Shown: one piece after another, positions 11,101-20,900 of the stretch
How positions within the stretch are numbered: position 1 is the stretch's first letter
How the letters are laid out: every line of letters begins with the position of its first letter
NCBI GenBank assembly: GCA_025602905.1
Contig: JAHLKI010000044.1
Location: 100,482 to 164,481, forward strand
DNA from: Phlyctochytrium arcticum
Lineage: Eukaryota; Chytridiomycota; Chytridiomycetes; Chytridiales; Chytridiaceae
Length of the DNA stretch: 64,000 nucleotides
Direction: 5' to 3'
Notes under the pieces: model-generated
Database searches by the model: none
What the model saw: only the letters and a program-made list of their open reading frames with translations
What the model was told of the DNA's origin: nothing
Program-made: the position numbers and the translations under genes

Positions 11101-11247
11101 GCAGAAAAGAAGGCAGCAATGGTAGTGAGGAGGGCGGCGGCAGCTGAGAAGAAAAGGGCGGCGGATGAGCGCCGAGAAGCGAAGGCCGAAGCAACAAGAC
11201 AAGCTGCAAGACGAGCTCTAGCGGATCTTTCGAACACTACGTCTTGA
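8114..11247 (+). CDS. Pogo-type DDE transposase with tandem acidic mini-exon cassettes at its N-terminus
   Basis: Eleven exons are in frame: 8114-8170, 8231-8305, 8359-8436, 8495-8560, 8614-8682, 8735-8812, 8871-8936, 8990-9061, 9112-9189, 9240-10863 and 10922-11247, about 862 aa. The first nine are 57-78 nt, all a multiple of three and all phase 0, separated by 50-60 bp introns. They encode Ser/Glu/Asp-rich acidic modules of three recurring types (SGSESSTESD..LPLPPH; MS.STTESE..; TPEPP.Y..ETDGSEEE). Exon 10 carries a Psq/CENP-B-like HTH region (SQIAKKYDVPYQRLRARW) and a DDE_1 domain with Asp in NMDESGF (~414), LIMDGYGSH (~524) and LLQPLDV (~560), a DD36D-like spacing. Exon 11 is an Ala/Lys/Glu coiled coil. 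Family role: cut-and-paste transposition at TA sites. The acidic tail may recruit host factors; that is inference. A single-exon reading starting at 9258 would still give the catalytic core. Confidence 0.85.
8306..9058 (+). repeat. Tandem duplication of exon-intron cassettes, period 376 bp
   Basis: Exons at 8359, 8495 and 8614 recur at 8735, 8871 and 8990, each exactly 376 bp downstream. The introns repeat as strongly as the exons; for instance the introns opening GTATGTATTCCCGAACACGC and GTATGTATACCAATGGGC recur. An older, more diverged copy is visible in exons 1-3 and again in exons 8-9. The repeats are transcribed and spliced units, not a CRISPR-like or satellite array. Confidence 0.85.
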
Positions 11248-11421
11248 AGGTTAGTTTTGGGGATGTTTATCGTGTCTCGTTGCGGTATTAAAATGATGTA
11301 GATCTCTTCTCAGAATAACATTCCCGGTCTCTGTCGTACTTTGTCTTTCCCGGTCTCTGTCGTACTTTGTCTTTTGTCTTTTCAGGTCGGAATATAAAGT
11401 AGTCGTCTCCAGTCTTGGCCA

Positions 11422-11558
11422 TTGTTTATAATTCCAGATTTATTTGTTTATTTGAGATTTATCGTTTGGCTGGCAGGCACTCACTGTGGTGAGTGCCTGG
11501 TCAGCGAGAATCGCGAAAACCAGGTCGGTGGCGTAGCCACCAGATCCCTGGGCACGAG
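11422..11558 (-). repeat. Right terminal inverted repeat of pogo element
   Basis: This 137-bp repeat is the inverted partner of 7786-7939. It ends GGGCACGAG immediately before the target TA at 11559-11560 and keeps both internal hairpins. It lacks the 17-bp duplication of the left end, so it is probably the ancestral form. Confidence 0.88.
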
Positions 11559-11560
11559 TA

Positions 11561-11662
11561 AAGTTCTCAACCTGTTATCCTCCCTAGCGGAGTTACTAAT
11601 ACATGTGTTTACGTAATGCATTAGGATCTCGAATGGTCATCCCATTGACCGAATTCATAACA
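11561..11662 (-). repeat. Copia LTR copy, second part (interrupted)
   Basis: This resumes the LTR after the pogo insertion (AAGTTCTCAACCTG) and ends CATAACA. Compared with the intact LTR it lacks about 17 bp near its start. In element sense it is the beginning of the downstream LTR, and it abuts the purine tract at ~11663-11671. Confidence 0.85.
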
Positions 11663-12551
11663 CTCCCCCCTGAGCATGAGAGTATCCTACGCTGTGTCCG
11701 CTATGTCCTATGCTCTTTGACTTGCATGCGGCCACTTCCTCTCAAATATCAGCCTAATCAAAACCCCCAACCGGGTAAAAACCATAAAAATGGTACAAAA
11801 CCCGCGAAAGGGAAAAAAAGTACTGATCACAACTTTGTCCGTAAGTTGAGGAAGAGCTAATCTTCAAAGTTTGATATCTTTGCAAAAGTTTGTTTGTGAT
11901 TGGTAAAGATTTTGTGATCAAGTCCGCCCAGATTTTCCTTTGACGGGTACTTTTGAATTCCAATGCGAAACCGCGTTTCGTCATTGTGTTTGCTTTCAGA
12001 AATCTTCTTTGACTTTCATAAACGGTTTTCAACTTTGTCGATGCACCCGCAGGTCTTATGGTCAACTTCAACTTTGTCAATGCACCTGCAGGTGATTCGA
12101 AAACGTAACTTTGTCAGTCCGTCCACAGACGACTTTAACCGTGAGTGAAACTGTGTCAATGCAGCCCGCAAAGCGACTTGAGGTCTGAAGTGAAACTTTG
12201 CGCCCCGCAGACGACTTAATGCCTGAGTGCATCATTCAAATTTGTCAACGCACCCGCCAGGTGTGTGACGCAACAATTCTGGTGCCTGCTTCTATACCGC
12301 AGCCTGGACCTTACTTGGGCAACGATCTGGGCATCCAGCTGTTATGAGTCTTGGGCGTCCCCTTTGACCAGCTGAATAACCGCTCGCGCATCAAGCGTCC
12401 CTTGAACTTGTTGCTGCTCCCCATGAGCCGCAACTCCATGGGGGCATTGAACTTTTGCTGAGGTCACAGTTCGCTGCCCATAAGCCGCAACTTCATGGGT
12501 GCGGTTCAGTTTTGCCTAGGTCATAGTCACCGCGGTGCCCTATGCCTCTCG
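11663..12551 (-). pseudogene. Degenerate Copia pol 3' region with short repeats
   Basis: No frame survives here. It should hold the end of reverse transcriptase and RNase H but is replaced by decayed DNA containing degenerate direct repeats. A motif like AACTTTGTCAATGCACCTGC recurs about every 35-60 bp across ~12020-12260. A second motif, CCATAAGCCGCAACTTCATG, appears three times at ~12418-12580. I see no host gene. Confidence 0.5.
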
Positions 12552-13054
12552 CTACCCATAAGCCGCAACTTCATGGGCACATATCAATCCTGCTGAGGCC
12601 ACAGACGCCGCAGCGTCCTGTGCTTGCAATGAGAGCAACCGCTCTTCCATGCCATCTAGTACACTCATGTACACGGCAACATCCATAAGGTCGTACAGAC
12701 ACTCTGTCACGACATCCATAAGTCTTGCTACGACTTCTTTTTCCACACCCTGACCCTCAGGTATCACTGGATGTAATCTTGAACCACTAGTCTGGTTTTG
12801 TAACGAATAACGATACCCTGATCGTTTCACTTCCTGACAACCACCCATCGGTATCCCGCAGAATTCACGCCGTGGGGTATGTCGATGATATCTCCGAAAA
12901 CTTTACGTTTCATAAGTGAGTCCAATTCGGAGTTAATGGCTTTCTGCCATTCCAGCCACGGCTCATTGCTTCTTGAAACCGTTCTAGGTTCCGGGTCATC
13001 ATCCCCAATGAGTTCAGTGCTGTTCATTCGTGTCTGTGGTGAAGTTCCTGCCAC
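12552..13054 (-). pseudogene. Copia reverse-transcriptase remnant
   Basis: The minus-strand frame at 13054-12827 reads EPRTVS....W..AINSELDSL, then a RWVVVRK ending. This is the recognisable start of the Copia RT (normally EP.T..EA....W..AM..E...L....W.L). A second frame at 12848-12552 carries a piece resembling the MDV.TAFLYGDL.E.VYM segment (MDVVTECLYDLMDVAVYM). They lie in different frames with stops between, so the domain is dead. Confidence 0.65.
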
Positions 13055-13199
13055 AGCTGAACATCATCCCACTGCTATAGCCGCAGCCAAAGCGAATTGT
13101 CCATCAATGACAATTTGTTCTCTGTTCCATACTTTGCCCCTCAAGCTGAAGTGAAATGAGTTTCTGATGAGACTACAGGAGTAATCTTTTCCCCTTTTG

Positions 13200-13990
13200 G
13201 GTCTGATCCATTTTCTTCATCAGTAAGAATCTGTGCCTGCGTTCGCCGCTTTCTTAGGACCTTGTCCTTTTGTCCGGCTAGACGTCCTCGTCTACCAAAT
13301 AGGTTTGGACTGCTTGTGACATATTCTCACTTTCTAGCGTTGACCGCGTGATCCTTGCTTCATCGTCAAACGCGCAGGTAATTGCTCTACTATCCGATTG
13401 AGCGAGTCCACTTCCAAATCGCATTCGGAAATCCTGGGGACAAACAGGCGGGCAACTTCCGCGTCTGCAATCGTCCATTCTTTGACGTCGCTTGTTTTGG
13501 TCATTTCTCCCCCCAAGCTAGGAAAAAATTGGACTCGTTGAATTGACGGTTGATGCATCCAGTAGGACCATAAAGTATCGAAAACCCCTCAATGGGTTTG
13601 ATATGTCCTCAGATGTCACCCTGGATTCTTTGCAAAAAACACAATCAATTCGGTAATCAATCTAGATAGACAGAAACTTGTAATCAACTTCCCTTTTTCA
13701 CACGGCGTACAAAGTGTGACTGTCTGATTCGCATTCTCAATGGAATCTCTACGGGTATATCCAGGAATTCTTCGTTGTTCCTGGGTGGTCAAGACGTTCA
13801 TGCTGCAGTATAGCGTCCGGGTGAATACTTGAACTTCCAGCAGATAGCAAGTAACTTTGAATATCCCGTTGACGTTCTCCAGTCTTGTCTCCAGACACCT
13901 CTTGTCCAGACAGACATTTCTTGTCCAGGTGCCTTTGTTTTCGGTTCCGCGTGGAGGTTGGTGGAATCCATCTTTGCAGGTAATTATCAT
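13200..13990 (-). pseudogene. Copia integrase-region remnant
   Basis: Overlapping short minus-strand frames (14110-13616, 13558-13334, 13478-13278) occupy where Copia integrase should lie between protease and RT. Only scattered similarity can be claimed, and frames are repeatedly broken. The assignment rests mainly on position within the element. Confidence 0.4.
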
Positions 13991-15321
13991 GCCGCTCTTC
14001 TTGAGTCGAGCTTCCCATATCCTTTGATCAAGTTGCTGACGTAGCCATTGTCCAACTGGACGAATCCTTTCCCGTTGAGTCGAGGATGCACATAACGTGT
14101 TGTAATGCACTGTTTGACAGACAACTTATGTGTGCGTATGCTTTGGTTCTCGATCTCGTGTATGGTTTTAATGGCCCGTTTAATTGGACGAATTTCGCCA
14201 GTGAAAAAGCGTCGTTCCTTTATGATCGTGTGGCTGGCCCCCGAGTCGAGGATGAAAATGTTCATCGCGTTTAATTCCTCCCCCTCATCCTCGATGAATG
14301 CCATGTTGATTTCCATATCCGCGTTAGCTTCCGCATGGATATCGTTGACATTGTCCCCCCAAAGATCAGCTGAATGGGAAAAATTGGCTTCGGCCTCCGG
14401 AACGACTTGCTTGAATAGATTGACAACGTACTCTGATGCTGTACAGTCTGCCTTGTAGTGGGACGGATCACCGCATTTGAAGCATACACCGGTTTTCCTG
14501 TTTTGTCTTCCAGACATAGACCCGTTGCTGTATGGAAATTTGCTCTTGTGGTGTTCAAATCCATTGACTTGGTTGAAATTACCGCGACCACGTCCTCGAC
14601 CACGTCCGCGAAAATAGCCACGACCGCGTCCTCGACCACGGATCGTAACATGATCGGCTTCGATTGGAGTGGTGCCGGCGGGTCGTGCTCCTGCATTTTG
14701 AACGAGTACTTCCAGTTGTTTCTCGTCAAGGAGTAGATAGGTAGTGAGTTCCGCATAGCTTTTGTACTTTGCTAGTCGCAATTGTCGGGAGAACTGTAGT
14801 TGGGCTATGGGCATCGTGCTGAGAGTCTTCTCAATCATGTCCGCATCCGTCTTGGGTGTTCCACACTCCAACACCGTGACGGTTTCCATCAGAGCAGCAT
14901 TGTACTCGGCTACTTTCTTGAAATCCATCAGCCTAATGGTCTCATATTCTCGAAGACGCATAGGGAGGGTAACCGTTCAGAGGTTGTCGAATCGGTCAGC
15001 AAGTCTGTCCCATAATGTGCGGGGGTTGCTGATGGTCAACTATTGGGCTTGTAATCCTTCATCGATATGCCGATGAATAAGGCGGAAGATAGTGGCGTAT
15101 AGGCTCTCAACGTTGTCTGCAACTGTTGCTGCAGATTCAGATGCAGTTCCTTCAGATGCATTAGGCAATGGTTGTATCAAAGGTTGCAGGTTGGTGGGGA
15201 AAATGGTCCGATAGAGTTTCTTTTCCTTGAGTAGTGCTTTGAATTGCGCTTGCCATGTTAAATAATTTGAGCCATCCACCTTGAGAGGATTCAGGTACAA
15301 AGTTTCTAGTTTGCTCGACAT
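13987..15321 (-). pseudogene. Copia gag-protease remnant
   Basis: A 93-aa frame (15321-15040) opens with a typical Copia Gag start (L.VDGSNYLTWQAQFKALLKE). It is interrupted by in-frame stops near 15040 and 14970 and resumes at 14961-13987. That part contains a UBN2-type Gag helical region, an RG-rich linker, a CCHC zinc knuckle (CFKCGDPSHYKADC) and the Copia protease motif FILDSGASHT. Two premature stops and loss of downstream domains make it non-functional. Confidence 0.8.
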
Positions 15322-15382
15322 GTCGGCATTTGCTGGTCGGGATTTACAGTTGATCTCACCCAGAGACGATGGTGTGATAACG

Positions 15383-15601
15383 TGTTGTAATGTTGCCAGT
15401 GGAGATCACTGTATGCTAGACAACTTATGTTGTGCCTATGCTTTTGGTTCTCGGATCTGATTGTCTATTCTGTTTTCCGGTGAAGTTCTTAAGTTATCAA
15501 CCTGTATCCCCTGTTATCTTCCCTAGCGGACTTACTAGTACATGTGTTTACGTAATGCATTTGGATCTCGAATGGTCATCCCATTGACCGGATTCATAAC
15601 A
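15383..15601 (-). repeat. Copia LTR, intact 219-bp copy
   Basis: In element sense this is the upstream LTR: TGTTATGAAT at 15601 through ACAACA at 15383. It serves as the reference for recognising the split copy at 7686-7785 and 11561-11662. The sequence just inside, from 15382 downward, opens CGTTATCAC and would be the primer-binding region; I could not match it to a tRNA with confidence. Confidence 0.88.
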
Positions 15602-15619
15602 TATAACAAAATATATATT

Positions 15620-17634
15620 TTAGACGGGGATGGGGAGACTCCCGACCACATCTACGACGACATCTTCCCCCGTAAGACGTTTAAACCTTGACCGGGTGTC
15701 GGGGGGGATATACGGTGATTGGTGGGATAAGGTTAGGCGGTGGCCAATGATTTTATCGGCCATGAGAGCGATATGGTCCGGTGTAATGACTGTATAGCCG
15801 GATAACACTCCCAATGCCCTAAAAATATAAAAAGTTAATTTCGAAAATGCTGTGTGGAGGGGAAAGAAGTGGACCTGGCTGCAAGGTGTAAATCCCGACT
15901 GGCTGGAACAGAGACGCCTGAGCGGATGAGGGGGTGGTTTCGGAGTGCGAGGATGATATCGCGCAAGTAGAAGGAGACGTGGGCGTGGATGGGGGTGGTA
16001 CTGACTATATTCATGAGATGTTCAATCTCCTAAATAAAAATGTTGTTTTAGTTGTTTTTTTTTTTGGATAATGTAAGGTTTTACTTGGTATCGAATGAGG
16101 GGATTCCGGGTCGGATGCGAGATGTTGGGGCGGTGGAGTGGACCACTTGTCGTATGACAGAGAAAGAATTGGTCGAGCTATTATATATAAACATCAGGAA
16201 AAATGGGGAGAGAGAGAAAAAGATGGGAAAGGGGAGACTGACCAGTCGACTGGAGATGGGGGTCCGTGGGTGTACCGTGCTCATGACGCCAATGATGAGA
16301 AAGGGGGCTGGGCAGGGGTAGAGGGTTTGTTTGTCGGCCACTTGTCGTCGCGAAAGGACCTAATACATAAAAATATTCAGTTGAAAGGGGGGGAAGGGTA
16401 AAAAAGTAGTAATTTTTTTTTTTACCTCGACTAACGTCGCTTGAACTTCGGGTGACGCCAAATGCAACCCCTCCAGCACAACAACATTGGGTACAACCTT
16501 CATGGCCGCCAGGGACACGGACGATCCCATCGCATTCTCCCCGCCCATCATGAACGGAAACAGGACGGGGCGGGATCCATTCCCTGTTGAGGCGACATTC
16601 CGGTTATGGCTGTGTGTGCGGGCTGCCGCCGCGGCGACTCCCCGGTGAGAGGGGACAAAGAGGGAGAGCGGGGAGAGGTCCGAGTAGTCGAGGTTGGGAG
16701 GATTATCGGATTTGGTCGATTGTTGGCGGACGTGCATGGAGGATTTTGAGGATCGCTGTTGCGTCCTTTTTAAACACCATTTCGAAAAAAAAGACCATTC
16801 AAAGTTGTCCCCTCTCATACCAGAAACTCCCGTTCCTCTTCCGACTCGGCTCGCGAAATCTGACTCAACCCTCTAGCCCGTCGCCTATTATTATGCCCCA
16901 TCTCCACAGTGGACGACTCGGACCCGCCCCCATTGAACACGGGTGTCGCCGGTTTATAAAACAAACTGGCCGCCAAATCCGATGGCGACGTCGTATGATC
17001 TACCGTGACTTGGATCACTGTAAAATGAAACAGAGTAGACAAAAACTTTGAGAATTGGTTACCAAAGTTTTGGATGTTTTTTGTGTGTCGAATTTGACAT
17101 TTACCTGCTCAACCCGCTTCTTGAGTTCTTTCACCAGATCCGGTTTGGTACAGACTAGTAATGCCTGTTGATTCGCTACCAAGGTCAGAAGAATGGATAT
17201 CAGGAGATCCTCGGTTGTTTTCGTGTTGCTGGAATAGGACGCTGGGCGGGAGGATAAAGGTGGATTGGTGGTAGAGGTAGACCCGGGGCGACCGCCGCCG
17301 CCGCTGGGGTTGAGTGAGGAGGGGGGTTGCAGGGATAGGAGAGGCCGGATTGCTTCGAGTTTTTGGTGGAGGAAGGGTATGCTATTCGTCGCCGTCATAG
17401 CTAGTGAATCTTTCGAAAGCTCGGTCTTTTGAATGCAGGCGGACAAAGTCTGAATTCTGCTTTCTGAGGAAGCCAATAAGCTTGTAGCGAGCCGACTTGG
17501 TGAAAGTAAACGCTTATCCGATAACGTCTGATCCAATGTTTTCAAAATAAAAGTCGGAGAGAAAAAAACGTAACAGATCGTGAGCTCACCTCCGACAACC
17601 GCGTCGTGCTAAACGATTCTGAATTTCCAAACAT
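15620..17634 (-). CDS. MoxR-type AAA-lid (magnesium-chelatase-like) protein
   Basis: The multi-exon model starts at 17634-17590, continues 17527-17105, and proceeds through about five more exons to a TAA at 15620-15622. Later exons read VVVLEGLHLASPEVQATL, then LSRRQVADKQTLYP, LDQFFLS, a YLRDIILALRNHPLI helix and ALGVLSGYTVITPDHIALMADKIIGHRL. This order (Walker-B-like strand, sensor/arginine region, LDQFF, AAA lid) is that of MoxR/magnesium-chelatase-I-like proteins, known in fungi as uncharacterised lid proteins. I see no convincing Walker A GxxxxGK(T/S), so ATPase activity is doubtful. The N-terminal half is Ser/Pro/Gly-rich with a KKRVEQ helix. Introns are about 50-65 bp, and the 16890-17110 junctions are less certain. 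Its stop faces the RPAP3 stop across the Copia insertion. Confidence 0.65.
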
Positions 17635-17676
17635 TTGCCTAAAAAAGACAGAAGGCGAGAAAGTACTTTTTGAGAA

Positions 17677-17949
17677 ATGGCAGTAGGGGGCGGGGCACCC
17701 ACCAACGGTATCGCCGCTTGGTTTGCAGCCGGCCTCCTAGGAACCTATGTCTTCATGTCGTTTCGGAATCACCTCCAACAGGGAACACCATTAGTAGGTG
17801 GTCCACGGTTTAGGAAACAACTCAAGCCGGCCAGTGAAGGTAAAGGTTCACCAAAAATTTAGTTGCGAATTTGGTTATTCATTTTTTTTGTGGTGATTTT
17901 AGCTATTAGTCTGAAGGCTTTGGAAGGTCAGGAAATTTCCCCGGCATGA
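17677..17949 (+). CDS. Small single-pass membrane protein, possibly ATP synthase subunit k-like
   Basis: Two exons, 17677-17839 and 17903-17949, encode 69 aa. Residues ~9-29 (NGIAAWFAAGLLGTYVFMS) form one transmembrane helix, followed by a basic, soluble tail (FRNHL, RFRKQLKP). Size, helix position and a Gly-rich turn recall mitochondrial ATP synthase subunit k (Atp19), but identity is too weak to assert. Its start lies 42 bp from the start of the divergent MoxR-lid gene (17634). Its TGA at 17947-17949 is 7 bp before the ATG of the next gene. Confidence 0.5.
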
Positions 17950-17956
17950 ATGATGT

Positions 17957-20900
17957 ATGGGGGATCTGACCGGCTCACATCTTGTTGAACAAGCAGAAGT
18001 GTTCCGAAGCAGTGAGCCTCAATTGCAAGAAAGGTGAGTTGCTTAAAAACGGGTTTATAGATCTTAATCAAAGTTCTGAACCCTTCGTGCAAGCGCTCTG
18101 CAAATCCTTCTGGATCGGGCTATGCATGGTATATACCCCCACCATCACCATTAGCACCCAAGAATTTTTGGCTTAGTTATATATCAGATCCTGCACTGCA
18201 GTATCTTATAGATTGCTGCCGAGATCGATCCAGCCCAGATATGCGAAAACGCGCAGTGGCGGTGATCCAGCAACTCACGAAACAAGGTAAATATAAGACA
18301 CCCCCAATGGACCGTCAATTGTTACTTACGCCCTGACATATTAGAGGGAAATAGGTAGTCACTATGCAAAAGATTCACAAACTTTGTGCAAAGTACTCAA
18401 GAAAAAGAACGGTATATAGGAGTTTACTTGCTCGCCGTGGTATTCTCAAGGATCTCGTACGCGTATTGATGCTCCCAAACGATGCGATAGCATACCGTTT
18501 TGCAGTCATTTCTCTGTTCCGCCTAGTCCAAAACAGGGGTAAAAAACCAGCTCCCGATGAAAAGTTACTAGACCCAACACTAACATCTTTCGTCATCATC
18601 ATTCAAGATCATCGCAAATCCGCCATAGTCCGCTATGGTGTTCTTCGCCCCTTAAAAAAGTTTCTGGCCTTGTCGACTTCTCACAGCAATGATCTCATGT
18701 ACTGGAGCCTGTTACTCACCCATCAAATCTCCATTGTGGGTCGGTAGCGTCTTCGGTCAATGCAAAGACGGTTTTTTTTTGATATTCTTGTTTTTTGTAG
18801 ATGAATTGCAGGTTGATCTGATTGAAGCGGGATATTTACTGGTTTTGGGCCGTATGGTCCGTATCACGTTTGGAAATGCCAATATGCAGAAACTCTGTTT
18901 GCATTCGATTATCAGACTATTGTCCAAAATGGAAACGACGGGTGAGTTTGTTGTCCCACTTTGATTCTGCGCATTGTGACAAGCATACTCAAAACTCTAT
19001 AGAGCTGTTGGAACATGTCTGTTTCTCGACTGATGAGGGATCGCAGATTTGCATTGCTGACAGAACGTTTATTCTAGCTGCGTCTACTACTTTCTATCAA
19101 CATCCTGCCTTTGATTGTATCATGCTTGCGCAATGGTAAGAAACGTTGTTCAACAGTGATTTGGCGTCACGTATACTTAGATTTGAGTAGAGGATATCGA
19201 GCTTGCATCATGGGCCATGTTCCTCTTACATGAATTCATCACAAAGGGTGAGTTTCCCATCAAAACCTACAATGACGAGTCCCACCTAAGTAATTGCTCA
19301 CTTAGAGGTCGCGAAAGAGCAGTTTCATCGCATGAATGGTCTTTTGAATGCACTGGGTACTTTATTGAGTAGTGATGACTCTTGTATTCCACGGTTGGTG
19401 CTTCGGTCATTAAAGTATCTCGGAATGCGAAATGGTTTGTGGACTTGTTGTCAGAATCTTATTGTTTCTGACATTGTTTGTGCAGATGAGTACCAGCTGG
19501 AGATGATTCGTAATGGTTTTGTTCAGAAAATTGTGCCGTTATTGTCGGGTGCGGAGAATACGGATCCGGACTGCCCGCTCTGGGCGATGGTGAGATCATC
19601 AAGGATGGTCGAATGCAATGCATTATTAATGTATGGTACAGGCATTATTACATGACCTTCTAGCCCATCGTAAGCTCAACAAATCCTGCTTTATATGGTA
19701 TCTGCCCATTCTAATTCGGTGCAGGCGAAGCACATGAAGCATTTTTCTCGGCCAAGGGCTTGGATACTTTGCTTGACATCAGTTACGAGGCCAACGTTCA
19801 TATCTGTTTGTAAGTTTTCCTTGTGTTCCAACTTCTAACCTACGCGCTGCTAATTTTGCGGCATTTTGAAAGGTACATAGCCGACATCATCGTTTATCTT
19901 GCCACATCGCAATCTGCACGCGAGAAATTAGAGGACCCGGAGGTGTTGGATGTGGTTCTCCACTTTTGTCGATCCGACGAGACTGAATTACAGTACGCTG
20001 GAGCCGCATTGCTACTCAATTTAGCTACCTTTTCGGGTAATATGAGGCCATTGATTCGCGTAGAGACGTATACTGATTGCCGCCATAAAACAGATAATAT
20101 GACTGATATGATTGCCGAGAAAGGCAGCCTGGAATTACTCGCTGATTTGATATTGCAGAGTGGCAAAGAAAACATCCAAACAGTTGCCGCCAAAACCCTT
20201 GTCACCGTAACCCGACGTGGTATGTTGTTTTACAAAATCTTTAATAACAATTTTAGGATTTTGCTTCTAAGAAACGCGTAAAATAGATCCATTGCTGCGT
20301 GACCTGGTTAGCATTACCGCCATCCATCCTTTGGTGACTTCCATTATTCTTGAATCAAATTGTGCGTTACGCCTCCTCTCAGGTCCGCCCTCGCGGTCGA
20401 CTACTCATCATATTACCTCATCTTATTCGCCCTCTTCGAGCTTTGATTTGGGCAGCCCATTACACCTAACGCCGGATACCCCATCTATTCCCACTGCGGG
20501 CAGAAGACAGAGTGCCGGAGCGAGCTCTGTGGCCAGTGATTCAGATCACAGTGTCTCTGTTCCATCCCTTTTACTCAAGGGTCTCCTTAATCCCACCCCT
20601 TCTCTCCCACCACCGCAGGATCAGGTTTCTTCGCCGCATGAATCGTTTGTCGAAGTTTTCGAACACCTTGTGGGCTACCTCGTCAGCCTCGGTATCTTAT
20701 TAGAAACAGAGTTGTTCGAGTCCCTGCCAGTCACAAAACTTGATGCGTTAGTCGGAATCTTGGCCGAGCTTCTTTTGTTGCCAATTCCCGTGCAGCATGC
20801 GGAGCCTGCTGCGACCCCGAGTGTCGTGCAGAGTATGGCTTCCACACTGGATAGTGCTTCCTCCTCTCCGAGCTACCCTCGTCTCATCCCCAGCATCATT

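Larger units (their letters stand above)
7786..11558 (+). mobile_element. Pogo/Tc1-mariner-superfamily DNA transposon
   Basis: The element is 3,773 bp, begins CTCGTGCCCAGGG and ends with the reverse complement. It is flanked by TA on both sides (7784-7785 and 11559-11560), the target duplication of the Tc1-mariner-pogo superfamily. Comparison with the intact LTR at 15383-15601, which reads CCGGTGAAGTTC where the target read CCGGTAAAGTTC, shows a clean insertion. It contains one multi-exon transposase gene with an apparently complete DDD catalytic core. It is younger than the Copia element it interrupts and looks potentially autonomous. Confidence 0.9.
7686..15601 (-). mobile_element. Degenerate Ty1/Copia LTR retrotransposon (minus orientation) hosting a nested pogo transposon
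   Basis: A 219-bp LTR at 15383-15601 is repeated as a roughly 202-bp copy split into 7686-7785 and 11561-11662. In element sense the LTRs begin TGTTATGAAT and end ACAACA. A purine tract (GGGGGGAG) immediately precedes the downstream LTR, as expected of a polypurine primer. Internal minus-strand frames encode Gag with a zinc knuckle, a DSGAS protease, and shattered integrase and reverse-transcriptase pieces in the Copia order. The heptamer TATAACA flanks both ends (7679-7685 and 15602-15608); Copia elements usually make 5 bp, so the exact boundary is debatable. Many stops and frameshifts make it non-autonomous. Insertion occurred between two convergent stop codons that were originally about 13 bp apart. 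Confidence 0.85.
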
